In this document: piece after piece, positions 37,101 to 45,116 of the stretch | Layout: every line of letters begins with the position of its first letter | How positions within the stretch are numbered: position 1 is the stretch's first letter | NCBI RefSeq assembly: GCF_029433105.1 | Contig: NZ_JARNTW010000004.1 | Location: forward strand, 208,977 to 272,976 | Direction of reading: 5' to 3' | Source: Runella sp. MFBS21 | Lineage (GTDB): Bacteria; Bacteroidota; Bacteroidia; Cytophagales; Spirosomataceae | DNA: 64,000 nucleotides | Notes under the pieces: model-generated | Database searches by the model: none | What the model saw: only the letters and a program-made list of their open reading frames with translations | What the model was told of the DNA's origin: nothing | Made by a program: the position numbers and the translations under genes

Positions 37101-39141
37101 TACTTATTATTGGCGTGTAAGATATGCCGATGTTTCATCAGCTTCTGACAATGTATGGAGTGGAAGTTCATTTACGTATATATACAATGGTGGAGAAGGC
37201 TGGACTCAACGCCAGCCGTCTCAATTTATAAAAGCAACACCGTTGGATGTGAATTTGTCGGTGGCGTCTAATCCTACTTGGAGTTTTAGCTCTTTGTCTG
37301 CTCCCATCAAAGCCGTGGTGGCAGGAAACTCCGTAGGAGGATTCAATCAAGGGTATAGGGTATCTCAACTTTCGATTAGTGATATTTTGTTTGTTGCAGA
37401 CGGAAATTGCACCACTTTTCAAGGTTCCAATGCAGAAGCAAACATGGTGATGACTGCTCTTCGAAAAGATAACCTTCAGGCATATTCAGTGATGCCGCAG
37501 CTCAACTGTGGCAATCCCCCTTATGCTATGAATACCCTGCGTCAAGCAAATATTATTTCTAATCAACTTTTTAGCCGTTGGCTTGATGCTGTGCCAGAGG
37601 GAGATTGGATTGTGATGATGACCGTGGGAGCGGTTCAGTTTAATCTATGGCCCGCTTCCGAAATTGCGAAGTTAATAGAACTTGGCTGGACAGACGAAAA
37701 CCTAGCTAAGTTGAGAAACCCTTCGATGTTTATATTCCAAAAAGGAAGTAAAAAACCAGCCCTCGAACTATCGGTTGATCCCAACGAAATCGCTCCTTCT
37801 TTACGTGCGCTTTCTTTGGACAATTATACCTTAAAAAGTACAAAGTCTCGTGGCTCGATTGTGTCTTCATTAATTGGCCCAGCCAAAAACTGGAGTTCTC
37901 TGAAGTATCATCTCAAATTGCTTCCTCAACGGCATCGAGCATCGCTGCAAATAATAGGCCTAGACTTAGAAGGTAAAGAGACGGTCTTGCCCCTTTCGCA
38001 AGGAGCTTATAGCGTGGATTTGACTCAGATAGATGCTACTCGCTTTCCGTTTTTAAGGCTCAAATTGGATTTGGAAGATGAGGACTTATCGGCACCATTG
38101 CCCGCACAGCTACAAAATTGGGGGATCAATTACACCTCAGTAGCCGAAGGCGCCGCTTCTGCCAATCTCAACGGAACTATTGAGAAGCAAGAAGGAGAAA
38201 CAATGACGGTCAAAGTAACTTTTAAAAATATCTCAAAGGTTGCTTTTCAGGATTCGGTCATTGTACATCAAACGCTCTTTGGCCCTAAAGGTGCTCCTCA
38301 AGTCAGCGAACGAAAACTGGCACGTTTATCCCCTAATGAAGAAGTAGGGTATGACATTGTGTTGCCGACCATAGGGCGCAGTGGAGACAATCGACTGTTG
38401 GTCAATTTTAATCCACGACGCCAGCCTGAGCAAAGTTATTCCAACAATGTTATCAACCTGCCGATCACTGTGATACCTGATCGAACGCCCCCGGTGCTAG
38501 ATGTAGTATTTGACGGGCAGCGTATTCGTAATGAAGAAATTGTGTCGGCCAATCCCTTGATTTTGATGCAGATGAAGGATGAAAATCGTTTTTTGTTTAA
38601 AAATGATACCATAGGCATTAATGTATTTTTACAAAGACCCAATGCGCCAGATTTTCAACGTATCGCTTTTGATAACAAGGTCCTGAAATTTACTCCTGCC
38701 AATGCCCAAAATTTGTACACTGTATCTTACCGACCAGGTGTTTTGCCAGATGGACTGTATCGGTTAAGAGTACAAGGTGCTGACGCGTCTAGCAATCCAA
38801 CGGGTGTTTATGAAATTGCTTTCAGGGTCATCAATCAACAAAAAATAGTGGCCGTTTCGACCACCCCTAATCCTGCAAGCAGTTTAGTGCGGTTTTCGTT
38901 TACGGTTACAGGGCAGCAAGCTCCCGATAAGGCCTCTCTTTCTATTACAGACATAAACGGACGTATTATCAAAAACATATCAATAGTACCCAGAATTGGA
39001 GTCAACGAATGGATATGGGATGATGCCGTAGCGTATCCTTCGGGGGCGTATTTTTATAGGTTGCTGGTTCAAAAAGATTTCCAAGAACTATCACTAGAAG
39101 AAGGAGTGAAAATGTCTGGTAAGTTGTTGTTAATCAGGTGA
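34198..39141 (+). CDS. Gingipain-type (C25) T9SS sortase, PorU2-like
   Basis: 1647 residues. Signal peptide ends near SLFSQ. The N-terminal beta region (about 25-400) is PorU-like. The peptidase C25 domain (about 410-770) carries the probable catalytic dyad His637 (ITLFGHSS) and Cys671 (YANGCVLG). CARDB/Ig-like regions follow (about 790-900 and 1310-1420). The C-terminus is a T9SS type A sorting domain (TTPNPASSLVRFSF...GRIIKN...YPSGAYFYRLLV). PorU removes the C-terminal signals of T9SS cargo and attaches them to the surface; PorU2 is a second sortase in Cytophagales-like genomes. With several T9SS cargo proteins in the window this fits cargo maturation. The 3' end overlaps the convergent acyltransferase gene by 12 bp. 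Confidence 0.85.
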   Translation: MRVRLAVLFFIWFSLSFTSLFSQVRYGNEWLNPQQTYFKIPIAKKGLYRLTSAELRQAGVPITAVNPQQIQMFFRGEEQAIYIEGEADGRFDDADFIEFYGQANDGTQDSLLYIPHSAQPHKIYNLYSDTTAYFLTWRLDTQAGKRMGFYEEQNTANLTPESYHLEDLWVSNIASYSYVGMSEGLIYPLGASVGAQHSYYDYGEGWSGVELYKNAVVTKKLTLENLLRNGTKPQLELHVMGRDHRQHLIEVKVGPGSVANKLLDTLRFNFQYSTLFRKDIDLADVSVDSNYVSVATVSRGVTPNQPDDVYSITYYRVRYPQRFDFGNKTHKSFYLLSANNGKSYVEIPNATAQVRLFDVTDPNNLIRVGTTFQNNTLKAIVRGTASSQTLFATREILSVPSIQRIGFRTIDPAKATYLLVTHQSLATAAKQFAGYRASPSGGGYDTLTVDMGLLINQFNYGEFSPLAIRRFVQYMADKGNPRFLFIIGRTEQVDLNRSQSWRTTRDMVPTFGWPGSDNLFSHGLKGQAPLVAGIPTGRLWTASPQVVLDYLEKVKLHEATPMNALWRKNILHLSGGTDSFEQGQFLQIMNGFKQKAQQEYLGARVTTITKKTDEAVEYVGIANEVNEGAGLITLFGHSSLSVTDINIGNVSNDVLGFRNKGRYPLVYANGCVLGNFTFTENTFPIDWIGTKERGAILFLAHSNLAFVYSLRDFANTFYDTFLGDTTFLNRPFGEVHQQVIRKTLAKYPNDPIYQVDAQQMSLQGDPAIILFPTKHPDYTLNSQGIGIRDKNGGAVGALSDSLKVQMVVSNLGIYRKENLPIRLLRTTRDGAVRVFDTVYPAVAYQDTLNMYIPHERTQSGLNRFEVVIDPEGTLSEMDKPNNTAAIEVTLPAVGAYPLFPAEYSIVSTSQNAQPQVQLVAQQIENTTRNYVFELDTTARFDSPFKKSQTVTAALLPSWNPPLLTRDSTTYYWRVRYADVSSASDNVWSGSSFTYIYNGGEGWTQRQPSQFIKATPLDVNLSVASNPTWSFSSLSAPIKAVVAGNSVGGFNQGYRVSQLSISDILFVADGNCTTFQGSNAEANMVMTALRKDNLQAYSVMPQLNCGNPPYAMNTLRQANIISNQLFSRWLDAVPEGDWIVMMTVGAVQFNLWPASEIAKLIELGWTDENLAKLRNPSMFIFQKGSKKPALELSVDPNEIAPSLRALSLDNYTLKSTKSRGSIVSSLIGPAKNWSSLKYHLKLLPQRHRASLQIIGLDLEGKETVLPLSQGAYSVDLTQIDATRFPFLRLKLDLEDEDLSAPLPAQLQNWGINYTSVAEGAASANLNGTIEKQEGETMTVKVTFKNISKVAFQDSVIVHQTLFGPKGAPQVSERKLARLSPNEEVGYDIVLPTIGRSGDNRLLVNFNPRRQPEQSYSNNVINLPITVIPDRTPPVLDVVFDGQRIRNEEIVSANPLILMQMKDENRFLFKNDTIGINVFLQRPNAPDFQRIAFDNKVLKFTPANAQNLYTVSYRPGVLPDGLYRLRVQGADASSNPTGVYEIAFRVINQQKIVAVSTTPNPASSLVRFSFTVTGQQAPDKASLSITDINGRIIKNISIVPRIGVNEWIWDDAVAYPSGAYFYRLLVQKDFQELSLEEGVKMSGKLLLIR

Positions 39142-40218
39142 TTTTGTGTGTTTGGTGATTGTGCACTGTAATGGTTTTTCAACAAAAAAATAGAAAGCCA
39201 TCGCCAACATCCAGAGGATGATAAATTGCCCTAGTTTTTGGGTAGTGAAAAAACGTTGTATCATTACTGGAAAAGGCCCCAAATGGATAAGATAAAAAGC
39301 GTAAGACGCTTTGCCAAATAGCACAAACCATTTGTGAGAAAGCAACTTATAAAGAAGGGTGGCTTCTTTTACTAGTCCTATGAGAAGAAGCCCTAGGCTC
39401 AACGGTAAGCATATATTGTAGAGAAGCCATTCAACCTGAAAAGCAGGGAAATGATATTCATCAATCGCCATAACATAAAGGCCTACGATGGCCATAGACA
39501 ATAAAACTCCCCAAATAGTGGCATATTTTGGTTGACGAGAAGTGGAGGCATTGCGGCAATACAAGGCTATGAAGATTCCTACGCTAAATTCAAAAAAGCG
39601 CCCTAGCAGCGTATAAAAACTCCCAAAAGCGAGATTTGGAGAGTAAAATACGAAGAGAGAAATCAAAAAAAACGCAAAAAGCCCAAGAAGTTTTATCCAT
39701 TTTTGGTGAGCGATTGTCCGAATCCACCACGGCGCAAGTACATAAAATCCTATTTCTACCGTCAGTGACCAGCTTTGTGAGATTCCTTTAAATGCTAGAG
39801 TAGGAAACCATCCTTTAATGAGAAAAACATGAGTCAAGAAGTCTGACCACGAGAGAATAGTGGATCCGTTTTTGAAAATAAGAATTGTATAAAGCAATAA
39901 TAGTAATACCCAATACAATGGGAAAATACGGGCGAAACGACTCACATAAAAATCTCGTAAAGAGAAGGTTGAAGGCTGCCATCGTGAGGCATAATTCCAC
40001 GTAATGACAAAGCCGCTCAGTACAAAAAATAAAGTAACGCCTATGTATCCTTCTTGCGCGATACGATGTAGCCACGTATTGGGAAGAAAAGGATTGTAAT
40101 GATGAATATATACCAATGTGGCCGCTACCGCTCTTAAACCAGTCAGAGAAGGTAGGTAACCAATGGGGTTTTGGGGAATATTCAAATCAAAGTATAAAAA
40201 TTTGGATTGAGCGAGCAA
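39130..40218 (-). CDS. Acyltransferase family 3 membrane protein (OafA/YrhL-like)
   Basis: 362 residues with about ten membrane spans. The family start YLPSLTGLRAVAATLVYIHHY carries the conserved His pair, followed by GYIGVTLFFVLSGFVITWNY and FYVSRFARIFPLYW. These enzymes move acyl groups (often acetyl) from the cytoplasm to sugars of surface polysaccharides or other exported compounds. There is no in-frame ATG near the N-terminus; TTG at 40218, 8 bp after the previous gene's stop, is the best start. Probably cotranscribed with the upstream T9SS cargo gene; target unknown. Confidence 0.85.
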   Translation of the reverse strand: MLAQSKFLYFDLNIPQNPIGYLPSLTGLRAVAATLVYIHHYNPFLPNTWLHRIAQEGYIGVTLFFVLSGFVITWNYASRWQPSTFSLRDFYVSRFARIFPLYWVLLLLLYTILIFKNGSTILSWSDFLTHVFLIKGWFPTLAFKGISQSWSLTVEIGFYVLAPWWIRTIAHQKWIKLLGLFAFFLISLFVFYSPNLAFGSFYTLLGRFFEFSVGIFIALYCRNASTSRQPKYATIWGVLLSMAIVGLYVMAIDEYHFPAFQVEWLLYNICLPLSLGLLLIGLVKEATLLYKLLSHKWFVLFGKASYAFYLIHLGPFPVMIQRFFTTQKLGQFIILWMLAMAFYFFVEKPLQCTITKHTKSPD

Positions 40219-40226
40219 AGATAATG

Positions 40227-41960
40227 CTAGGGAACCAACGCTACCGCTCCTCGGTACAGATTCGTTTCGCCGTTTCTGAATTCTACCAAGATTTTGTAAG
40301 CATATACTCCTTCTAGTATCTTTCCCAAATACTGACCATTCCAGCCATAACTAGGGTCGGAAAATGGAAAGTTTTCGGCCTTAAAGACGGTTTCTCCCCA
40401 ACGGTTATAAATAATCATTTCTTTGATGATTTTGACACAAGTATTGCCATACACAAAAAACACATCGTTTTTTTGGTCATTGTTGGGCGAAAATACTTCG
40501 GGGATATAAATATTGCAGGGCAGTACTGATATTACGACTTTCTGGGTTTGTTGGCAAATCTGACTTTCATTTTTGAATAAAACTGTATAAGTAGTACTAG
40601 ACGTGGGATGTGCCCAAGTGGTATTGCAAGTAGGGCATGAAAGCCCCGTAGGAGGGCTCCATTGGGTAGTAAAATATCCTGACGGTTCAATACTTGTTTC
40701 GAGCAAAACACTATCTCCTTGCACAACCGTCTGAGGCGGTGGTACGATGGACTGCATTTTTTCTACTAAAAGTGTAGTGGTTATGATACTATCACAGCCC
40801 GACGCTCGTCGGATAGAATTAATATAAGTACCCGTTTTTACATAGGTAGAATCACCCACTCGTATGTTTTGCCCTTCACAAATTGTAAAAGATTGAGAAT
40901 GTCGTGCCGTGGGGATAATTTTTAGATTGAGTCTGATTGTACTGTCGCATACATTGGCACGGCGGATGGTATTTACATAATTTCCGGTAGTGTTGTACAC
41001 TCTATTGTCAACACTGTAAGATTCACCTTCACAGAGAGTAAGGTTGATAGTGGTATCGGCTTGATAAAACTTTACTTGATAATCTAGCTGAAATTGACAG
41101 GATTCATTGAGCTTGTCGAGGGGTGAGATTTTGACTGAATATACATCTCCTAAATTAGCTTTAATCCGTACTGTGGATTGGGTTTGTCCATCTTGCCAAG
41201 TATAATTTCCAAAACCGTCGGGAGCTTTTACGGTCATATAACCTTCTTCATCAGGACAAAGTGAGGTCGGTTTGATTTCTGCTTTGAGACATTGTGCATC
41301 AAAATAAGCATACCCATAGTGCCGCATTTCGGTACACCCATGGGCAGTCACTTCCACATTGATAGTGCGGCCGATGTAATTGCGCAAATCAATGGCACCC
41401 GTACTCCAATTTCGATACTCTATATCGCCTTGTTTTTTAAAGCCTTCGATAATACCGCCCTTTTGGAGTTGTGCACTAAAAGCATTACACGCCAGAGGTT
41501 GCCCGTTGCTATCAGAAATCAGAATGTTAAATCCTGCTTTTTGATAATCTTCATGCCGACTGTCGTTTTGTAGCACTACTGCAAATTGGTATTGAAATAT
41601 GGGTCTTTCGGGATTGACCACAAATGAAGTCTTGATACGGTCAAAAGTACCGCCCTGTACGGTATTTCCGATTCGAATAGAACGGGTACTTCCAGGAGCT
41701 ACCATGGGGATTTTTTCGGCAGTAACTTTTGGGTCAGCTCCATCACTGATTTGGGTGATATAATGGCGGTTGTTGACAGTACCTGTAACTTCATTGATAA
41801 AATTAACTTTCTCATTAGATGAGTTAAGGGAACCATTGGTAAGTGCCCATCCTAAGGAGCCACCTGTTTCAAAACCAATGTTGGTACAATCTACTTGTTG
41901 ACTATATACACATAATGAAAGATGCAAGACAATTACGAGTAGGGTAAAATACCTTTTCAT
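40227..41960 (-). CDS. Secreted T9SS type B cargo protein (gliding-motility-associated C-terminal domain)
   Basis: 577 residues. Signal peptide (LLVIVLHLSLCVYSQQ). The N-terminal jelly-roll-like domain (about 22-225) starts CTNIGFETGGSLGWALTNGS, a form seen in Cytophagales surface proteins. Two short repeats follow (LCEGESYSVDNRVYNTTGNY / ICEGQNIRVGDSTYVKTGTY, each followed by CDS), then a PKD-like segment (about 400-475). It ends in a type B sorting domain (YIPEVFSPNNDQKNDVF, YNRWGETVFKAENF, GVYAYKILVEF). Exported and surface-attached by T9SS. Function unknown; probably adhesin or matrix protein. Confidence 0.88.
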   Translation of the reverse strand: MKRYFTLLVIVLHLSLCVYSQQVDCTNIGFETGGSLGWALTNGSLNSSNEKVNFINEVTGTVNNRHYITQISDGADPKVTAEKIPMVAPGSTRSIRIGNTVQGGTFDRIKTSFVVNPERPIFQYQFAVVLQNDSRHEDYQKAGFNILISDSNGQPLACNAFSAQLQKGGIIEGFKKQGDIEYRNWSTGAIDLRNYIGRTINVEVTAHGCTEMRHYGYAYFDAQCLKAEIKPTSLCPDEEGYMTVKAPDGFGNYTWQDGQTQSTVRIKANLGDVYSVKISPLDKLNESCQFQLDYQVKFYQADTTINLTLCEGESYSVDNRVYNTTGNYVNTIRRANVCDSTIRLNLKIIPTARHSQSFTICEGQNIRVGDSTYVKTGTYINSIRRASGCDSIITTTLLVEKMQSIVPPPQTVVQGDSVLLETSIEPSGYFTTQWSPPTGLSCPTCNTTWAHPTSSTTYTVLFKNESQICQQTQKVVISVLPCNIYIPEVFSPNNDQKNDVFFVYGNTCVKIIKEMIIYNRWGETVFKAENFPFSDPSYGWNGQYLGKILEGVYAYKILVEFRNGETNLYRGAVALVP

Positions 41961-42071
41961 AGTGTATGTTGAGGTTTAGGAAGGGATGTCCGACTATACT
42001 TTACGCATCTACGCTAGAGGGTGTTGCAGTCTCCTTAAGTGGGTCAGCACTATTTTTAAAATCGGCTATGA

Positions 42072-42803
42072 TCAAAACCTCGTTTCGAGATAATAGGGGA
42101 GCATTTTGTGCCAAGTCGGCCAATCATGTGGAATATCATGTCCCCAAATATCCAACTCATGTGGTATGGATTTGGAGTGAAGAATACTCGACAAAAGACG
42201 CGAGGCATCGGGGGCTTCGTAGCTACCCGAACCACTCAAAAGGTGAATATGCTTGCTGGCTCTGTATTTAGACAAATACGCTTCATCGTGTAAGTTGCGT
42301 AAGTAATGCACGGGGGAATTGAAGTACACATTGTCGTCATAATGTCCCTTGGTGTAAGCAGTAAGGTCATAACAGCCACTCATAGCGATGACGCCGTTGA
42401 TTAAATCGGGACGTCGGAAAAACAAGTTGGCCGAATGTAAAGCCCCAAAAGAAGCGCCTGCCGCAATGATAGGAGTTTCGGAACTAGTTTGGCTTTTGAT
42501 ATAAGGGACGACCTCATTATAAATGTACTCGTTGAATTGCTGGTGCCGAATACCTTTGGCATGTCCGCCCATGTGAGGGTTCATCCAGCTTTCAGTATTG
42601 ATACTGTTGACACAAAACACCTTTACTTTACCTCCATCGATATATTGACTAATACTATCAATGAGGTGTTGGCGCTCATACTCTAAGTAGTCTGAGGCCG
42701 CAGTTGGAATCATCAAAAGCCCAAAACCATAATGGCCATAAACCGCTATTTCGGTGTGTTTCTGGAGGTTGGGGCTATACCAGTTGTCTAGTTCGCGTTG
42801 CAT
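42072..42803 (-). CDS. Esterase-family alpha/beta hydrolase (stand-alone paralogue)
   Basis: 243 residues, no signal peptide. Nucleophile motif GASFG (Ser about 125) and C-terminal His in WGHDIPHDWPTW. It aligns along its length with the protein at 57797-58507 (shared WYSP near the start, GxSFGxxH, SGxxD, VYFN, PHDWP/KHDWP). Substrate unknown; the family has esterase or feruloyl-esterase-like folds. It is divergent from the symporter gene and lies 111 bp upstream of the T9SS cargo gene. Confidence 0.82.
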   Translation of the reverse strand: MQRELDNWYSPNLQKHTEIAVYGHYGFGLLMIPTAASDYLEYERQHLIDSISQYIDGGKVKVFCVNSINTESWMNPHMGGHAKGIRHQQFNEYIYNEVVPYIKSQTSSETPIIAAGASFGALHSANLFFRRPDLINGVIAMSGCYDLTAYTKGHYDDNVYFNSPVHYLRNLHDEAYLSKYRASKHIHLLSGSGSYEAPDASRLLSSILHSKSIPHELDIWGHDIPHDWPTWHKMLPYYLETRF

Positions 42804-42881
42804 ACAGTGGGGATTGGGATAAAAAAGAAGTCAGAGATAATAAGTATCCAAAACAACTCCCTGACCGACAAATAGATAAAC

Positions 42882-42913
42882 TTTGTCAAAGTTCGCAAAA
42901 GGATTTATTTTTG
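42882..42913 (+). promoter_or_regulatory. Promoter of the symporter gene (-33 TTTG, -7 TATTTTTG)
   Basis: TTTG at 42882-42885 and TATTTTTG at 42906-42913, 20 bp apart: an excellent match to the Bacteroidota TTTG-N(17-21)-TAnnTTTG promoter. It lies just upstream of ATG 42938 and so supports that start over the longer open frame. Confidence 0.75.
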
Positions 42914-42937
42914 ACAACCCCTAATTTACATTCTTCT

Positions 42938-44347
42938 ATGCTCATTTTTGCGATTTGTTTTTATCTTCTTATCAACTTAGGAGTAGGCCTTTGGGCCTCC
43001 AAACGAATTCACAACACCGAAGATTTTGTATTGGCAGGGCGGCGGTTGCCCATGGCTTTGGCTACGATGGTTACTTTTGCTACGTGGTTTGGCTCCGAAA
43101 CTATGATGGGTTCACCTTCTCATTTTTTGGAAGGAGGATTTTTGAGTGTCATCGAAGAGCCTTTTGGGGCAGCCTTGTGCTTAGTGTTGGTGGGAGTATT
43201 TTTTGCCCGTACTTTTTATCGTTGGAACATCATCACCTTTTGTGATTTCTTTTTGATACGTTTTGGTAAAACCGCCGAATTTGTCTCTGCCGCGATGATT
43301 ATTCCTTCGTATTTTGGGTGGATAGCAGCGCAGTTTGTGGCAATGGGCATAGTAGGGCAAGTTATTTTTGGGTTGCCTTTAGCCACTGGAATTTGGGTAG
43401 GGGCCTTGATGGTCATGGTTTATACTCTGACGGGAGGCATGTGGTCTATCTCCATTACTGATTTTTTGCACAATATCATTTTGATTATTGGACTGGTGGT
43501 ATTAGCGGTGATATTGTTTACCAAAACAGGGGGCATTGAACCCGTTTTGGCACAGCAACCCGAAGGTTTTTTTAGAATGGTGCCTAAAGAACACAGCCTG
43601 CAAAGCTATGCGGAGTATTTGGCGGCGTGGATTACGATAGGATTGGGGTCTATTCCTCAGCAAGATATTTTTCAAAGAGTAATGGCTTCCAAAGACGCCG
43701 AAACTGCCGTGAAATCATCGATTTGGGCAGGGGTTTTGTACCTTACGGTGGCACTAATGCCTCTTTTTATTGCGCTGGCTTCTAAGTCGCTTTATCCTCA
43801 ACTTATGCAAGGCGATACCAAAATGATTATTCCTAATATGGTACTTCAACACGCTCCCATGTGGATACAGATTTTGTTTTTTGGGGCGTTGATTTCGGCT
43901 TTGTTGAGTACGAGTAGTGGCGCTATTTTGGCACCTGCGGCGGTTTTAGGTGAAAACTTAGTCAAACCCTACTTTCCCAAACTTCCCGATGCCAAGTTGC
44001 TTTTAGTGATAAGAGGAGGGGTAGTGTTGGTGACTTTATCGTCGATTTGGATGGCACGCTCTCGCCAAGATATTTTTGAGTTGGTAGGCGAATCATCGGC
44101 TTTCAGTTTGGTGTCACTATTTGTACCGCTGACTTTAGGATTATACTGGAAACGAGCCAACAAAGCCGGATGCTTGGCTTCTATGATTCTGGGGCTAGGT
44201 GTATGGGTACTATGTGAGTTTGTTTGGGAAACTACTTTTCCGGCTCTTCTTTATGGTACATTTGCCAGTTTATTGGGGATGCTTGTTGGATCATGGCTGA
44301 CTCCCCCTCAAGCGGCCCTCTCTCCTAGTCTGAAAAAATTGGACTAA
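42938..44347 (+). CDS. Sodium:solute symporter family transporter
   Basis: 469 residues with about 12-13 membrane spans. SSS family features: ICFYLLINLGVGLWASKRI, EDFVLAGRRLPMALATMVTFATWFGSETMMG, AAQFVAMGIV, LTGGMWSISITDFLH, GSIPQQDIFQRVMASKDAETA and ALLSTSSGAILAPAAVLGEN. It takes up an organic solute with Na+. Substrate cannot be assigned. The open frame extends upstream to 42704, but that part overlaps the divergent hydrolase gene and contains the promoter, so ATG 42938 is chosen. Probably monocistronic. Confidence 0.92.
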   Translation: MLIFAICFYLLINLGVGLWASKRIHNTEDFVLAGRRLPMALATMVTFATWFGSETMMGSPSHFLEGGFLSVIEEPFGAALCLVLVGVFFARTFYRWNIITFCDFFLIRFGKTAEFVSAAMIIPSYFGWIAAQFVAMGIVGQVIFGLPLATGIWVGALMVMVYTLTGGMWSISITDFLHNIILIIGLVVLAVILFTKTGGIEPVLAQQPEGFFRMVPKEHSLQSYAEYLAAWITIGLGSIPQQDIFQRVMASKDAETAVKSSIWAGVLYLTVALMPLFIALASKSLYPQLMQGDTKMIIPNMVLQHAPMWIQILFFGALISALLSTSSGAILAPAAVLGENLVKPYFPKLPDAKLLLVIRGGVVLVTLSSIWMARSRQDIFELVGESSAFSLVSLFVPLTLGLYWKRANKAGCLASMILGLGVWVLCEFVWETTFPALLYGTFASLLGMLVGSWLTPPQAALSPSLKKLD

Positions 44348-44485
44348 AAGCCTCATGAATGCTGAGTGTATTTATATCTTTTAATTTGTTTTAAAAATAC
44401 TTACGATGATTGTTTCGTAATATGTCGAACATTGGTATGGTTTTGGTAATGGTTTTTTTGATGTTTACCCTTGATTTTTGTAACC

Positions 44486-45115
44486 ATGAAAAAAGAAATG
44501 ATTCCTGTGCTGAAGAATGCGATTAATGTAAAGAAGCGTCGCCAGCAATTGCCAATGCCAAGCGATATTGAAGATTATGTGTTTAGTACCGATACGCCTG
44601 CCGTATTTGAAAAAGCACAAGACAATTTTGTATTGAGTCAAAGTCAAAGTATAAGTCATTTAAGTGGTAAATACGAACGGTATTATTTTGACGATGAACG
44701 CAAAATCATCGTGAAAGATTTGGTCAATATTGGCGTTGATGGCCGGGTGATTATTCGCTCGTTGAATGGAATTTTTAGGGCAATTGGGACCTATTTTAAT
44801 AATACTACTTTGGCTATCAATGTGTTTGCTGTCAATGATGACGAAGCTTTTTTTTCGCAATTGTTGGCGTATACTGGACGATTTGGGAGCGATGAGATTG
44901 AGTGTTTGTTTGCCGTTGCTACTACCCTCGATAGCCGCCATATCCCCACAGGACGCATAGAAGTTTTAATTCCTTCTGATACTTTTGGGGTATTACCAGA
45001 GTACATAAAAATTGAGTCGCAAGCTTTTTTTAAGCTTAATTACAAATACCCAGCGCTTTATAAGATACTTCAAACACGCCAAGTACATTCATTGGGAAAA
45101 ATATCTTGGGAATAA
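44486..45115 (+). CDS. Uncharacterised cytoplasmic protein, 209 aa
   Basis: Not recognised. ATG 44486 (MKKEMIPVLKNAI) is preferred over an upstream TTG at 44471; GATTTTTG just upstream is a near match to a -7 element. No signal peptide, membrane span or Cys cluster; mixed alpha/beta composition with a motif-like stretch SGKYERYYFDDERKIIVKDLVNIG and an aromatic C-terminus. The ending FFKLNYKYPALYKILQTRQVHSLG and the basic N-terminus give no function. It ends 1 bp before the stop of the convergent TPR gene. Confidence 0.65.
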   Translation: MKKEMIPVLKNAINVKKRRQQLPMPSDIEDYVFSTDTPAVFEKAQDNFVLSQSQSISHLSGKYERYYFDDERKIIVKDLVNIGVDGRVIIRSLNGIFRAIGTYFNNTTLAINVFAVNDDEAFFSQLLAYTGRFGSDEIECLFAVATTLDSRHIPTGRIEVLIPSDTFGVLPEYIKIESQAFFKLNYKYPALYKILQTRQVHSLGKISWE

Positions 45116-45116
45116 A

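Noticed and set aside
42704-42937. N-terminal extension of the symporter
   Set aside because: It overlaps the divergent hydrolase gene and contains a near-perfect promoter just before ATG 42938; the membrane domain starts at that ATG.
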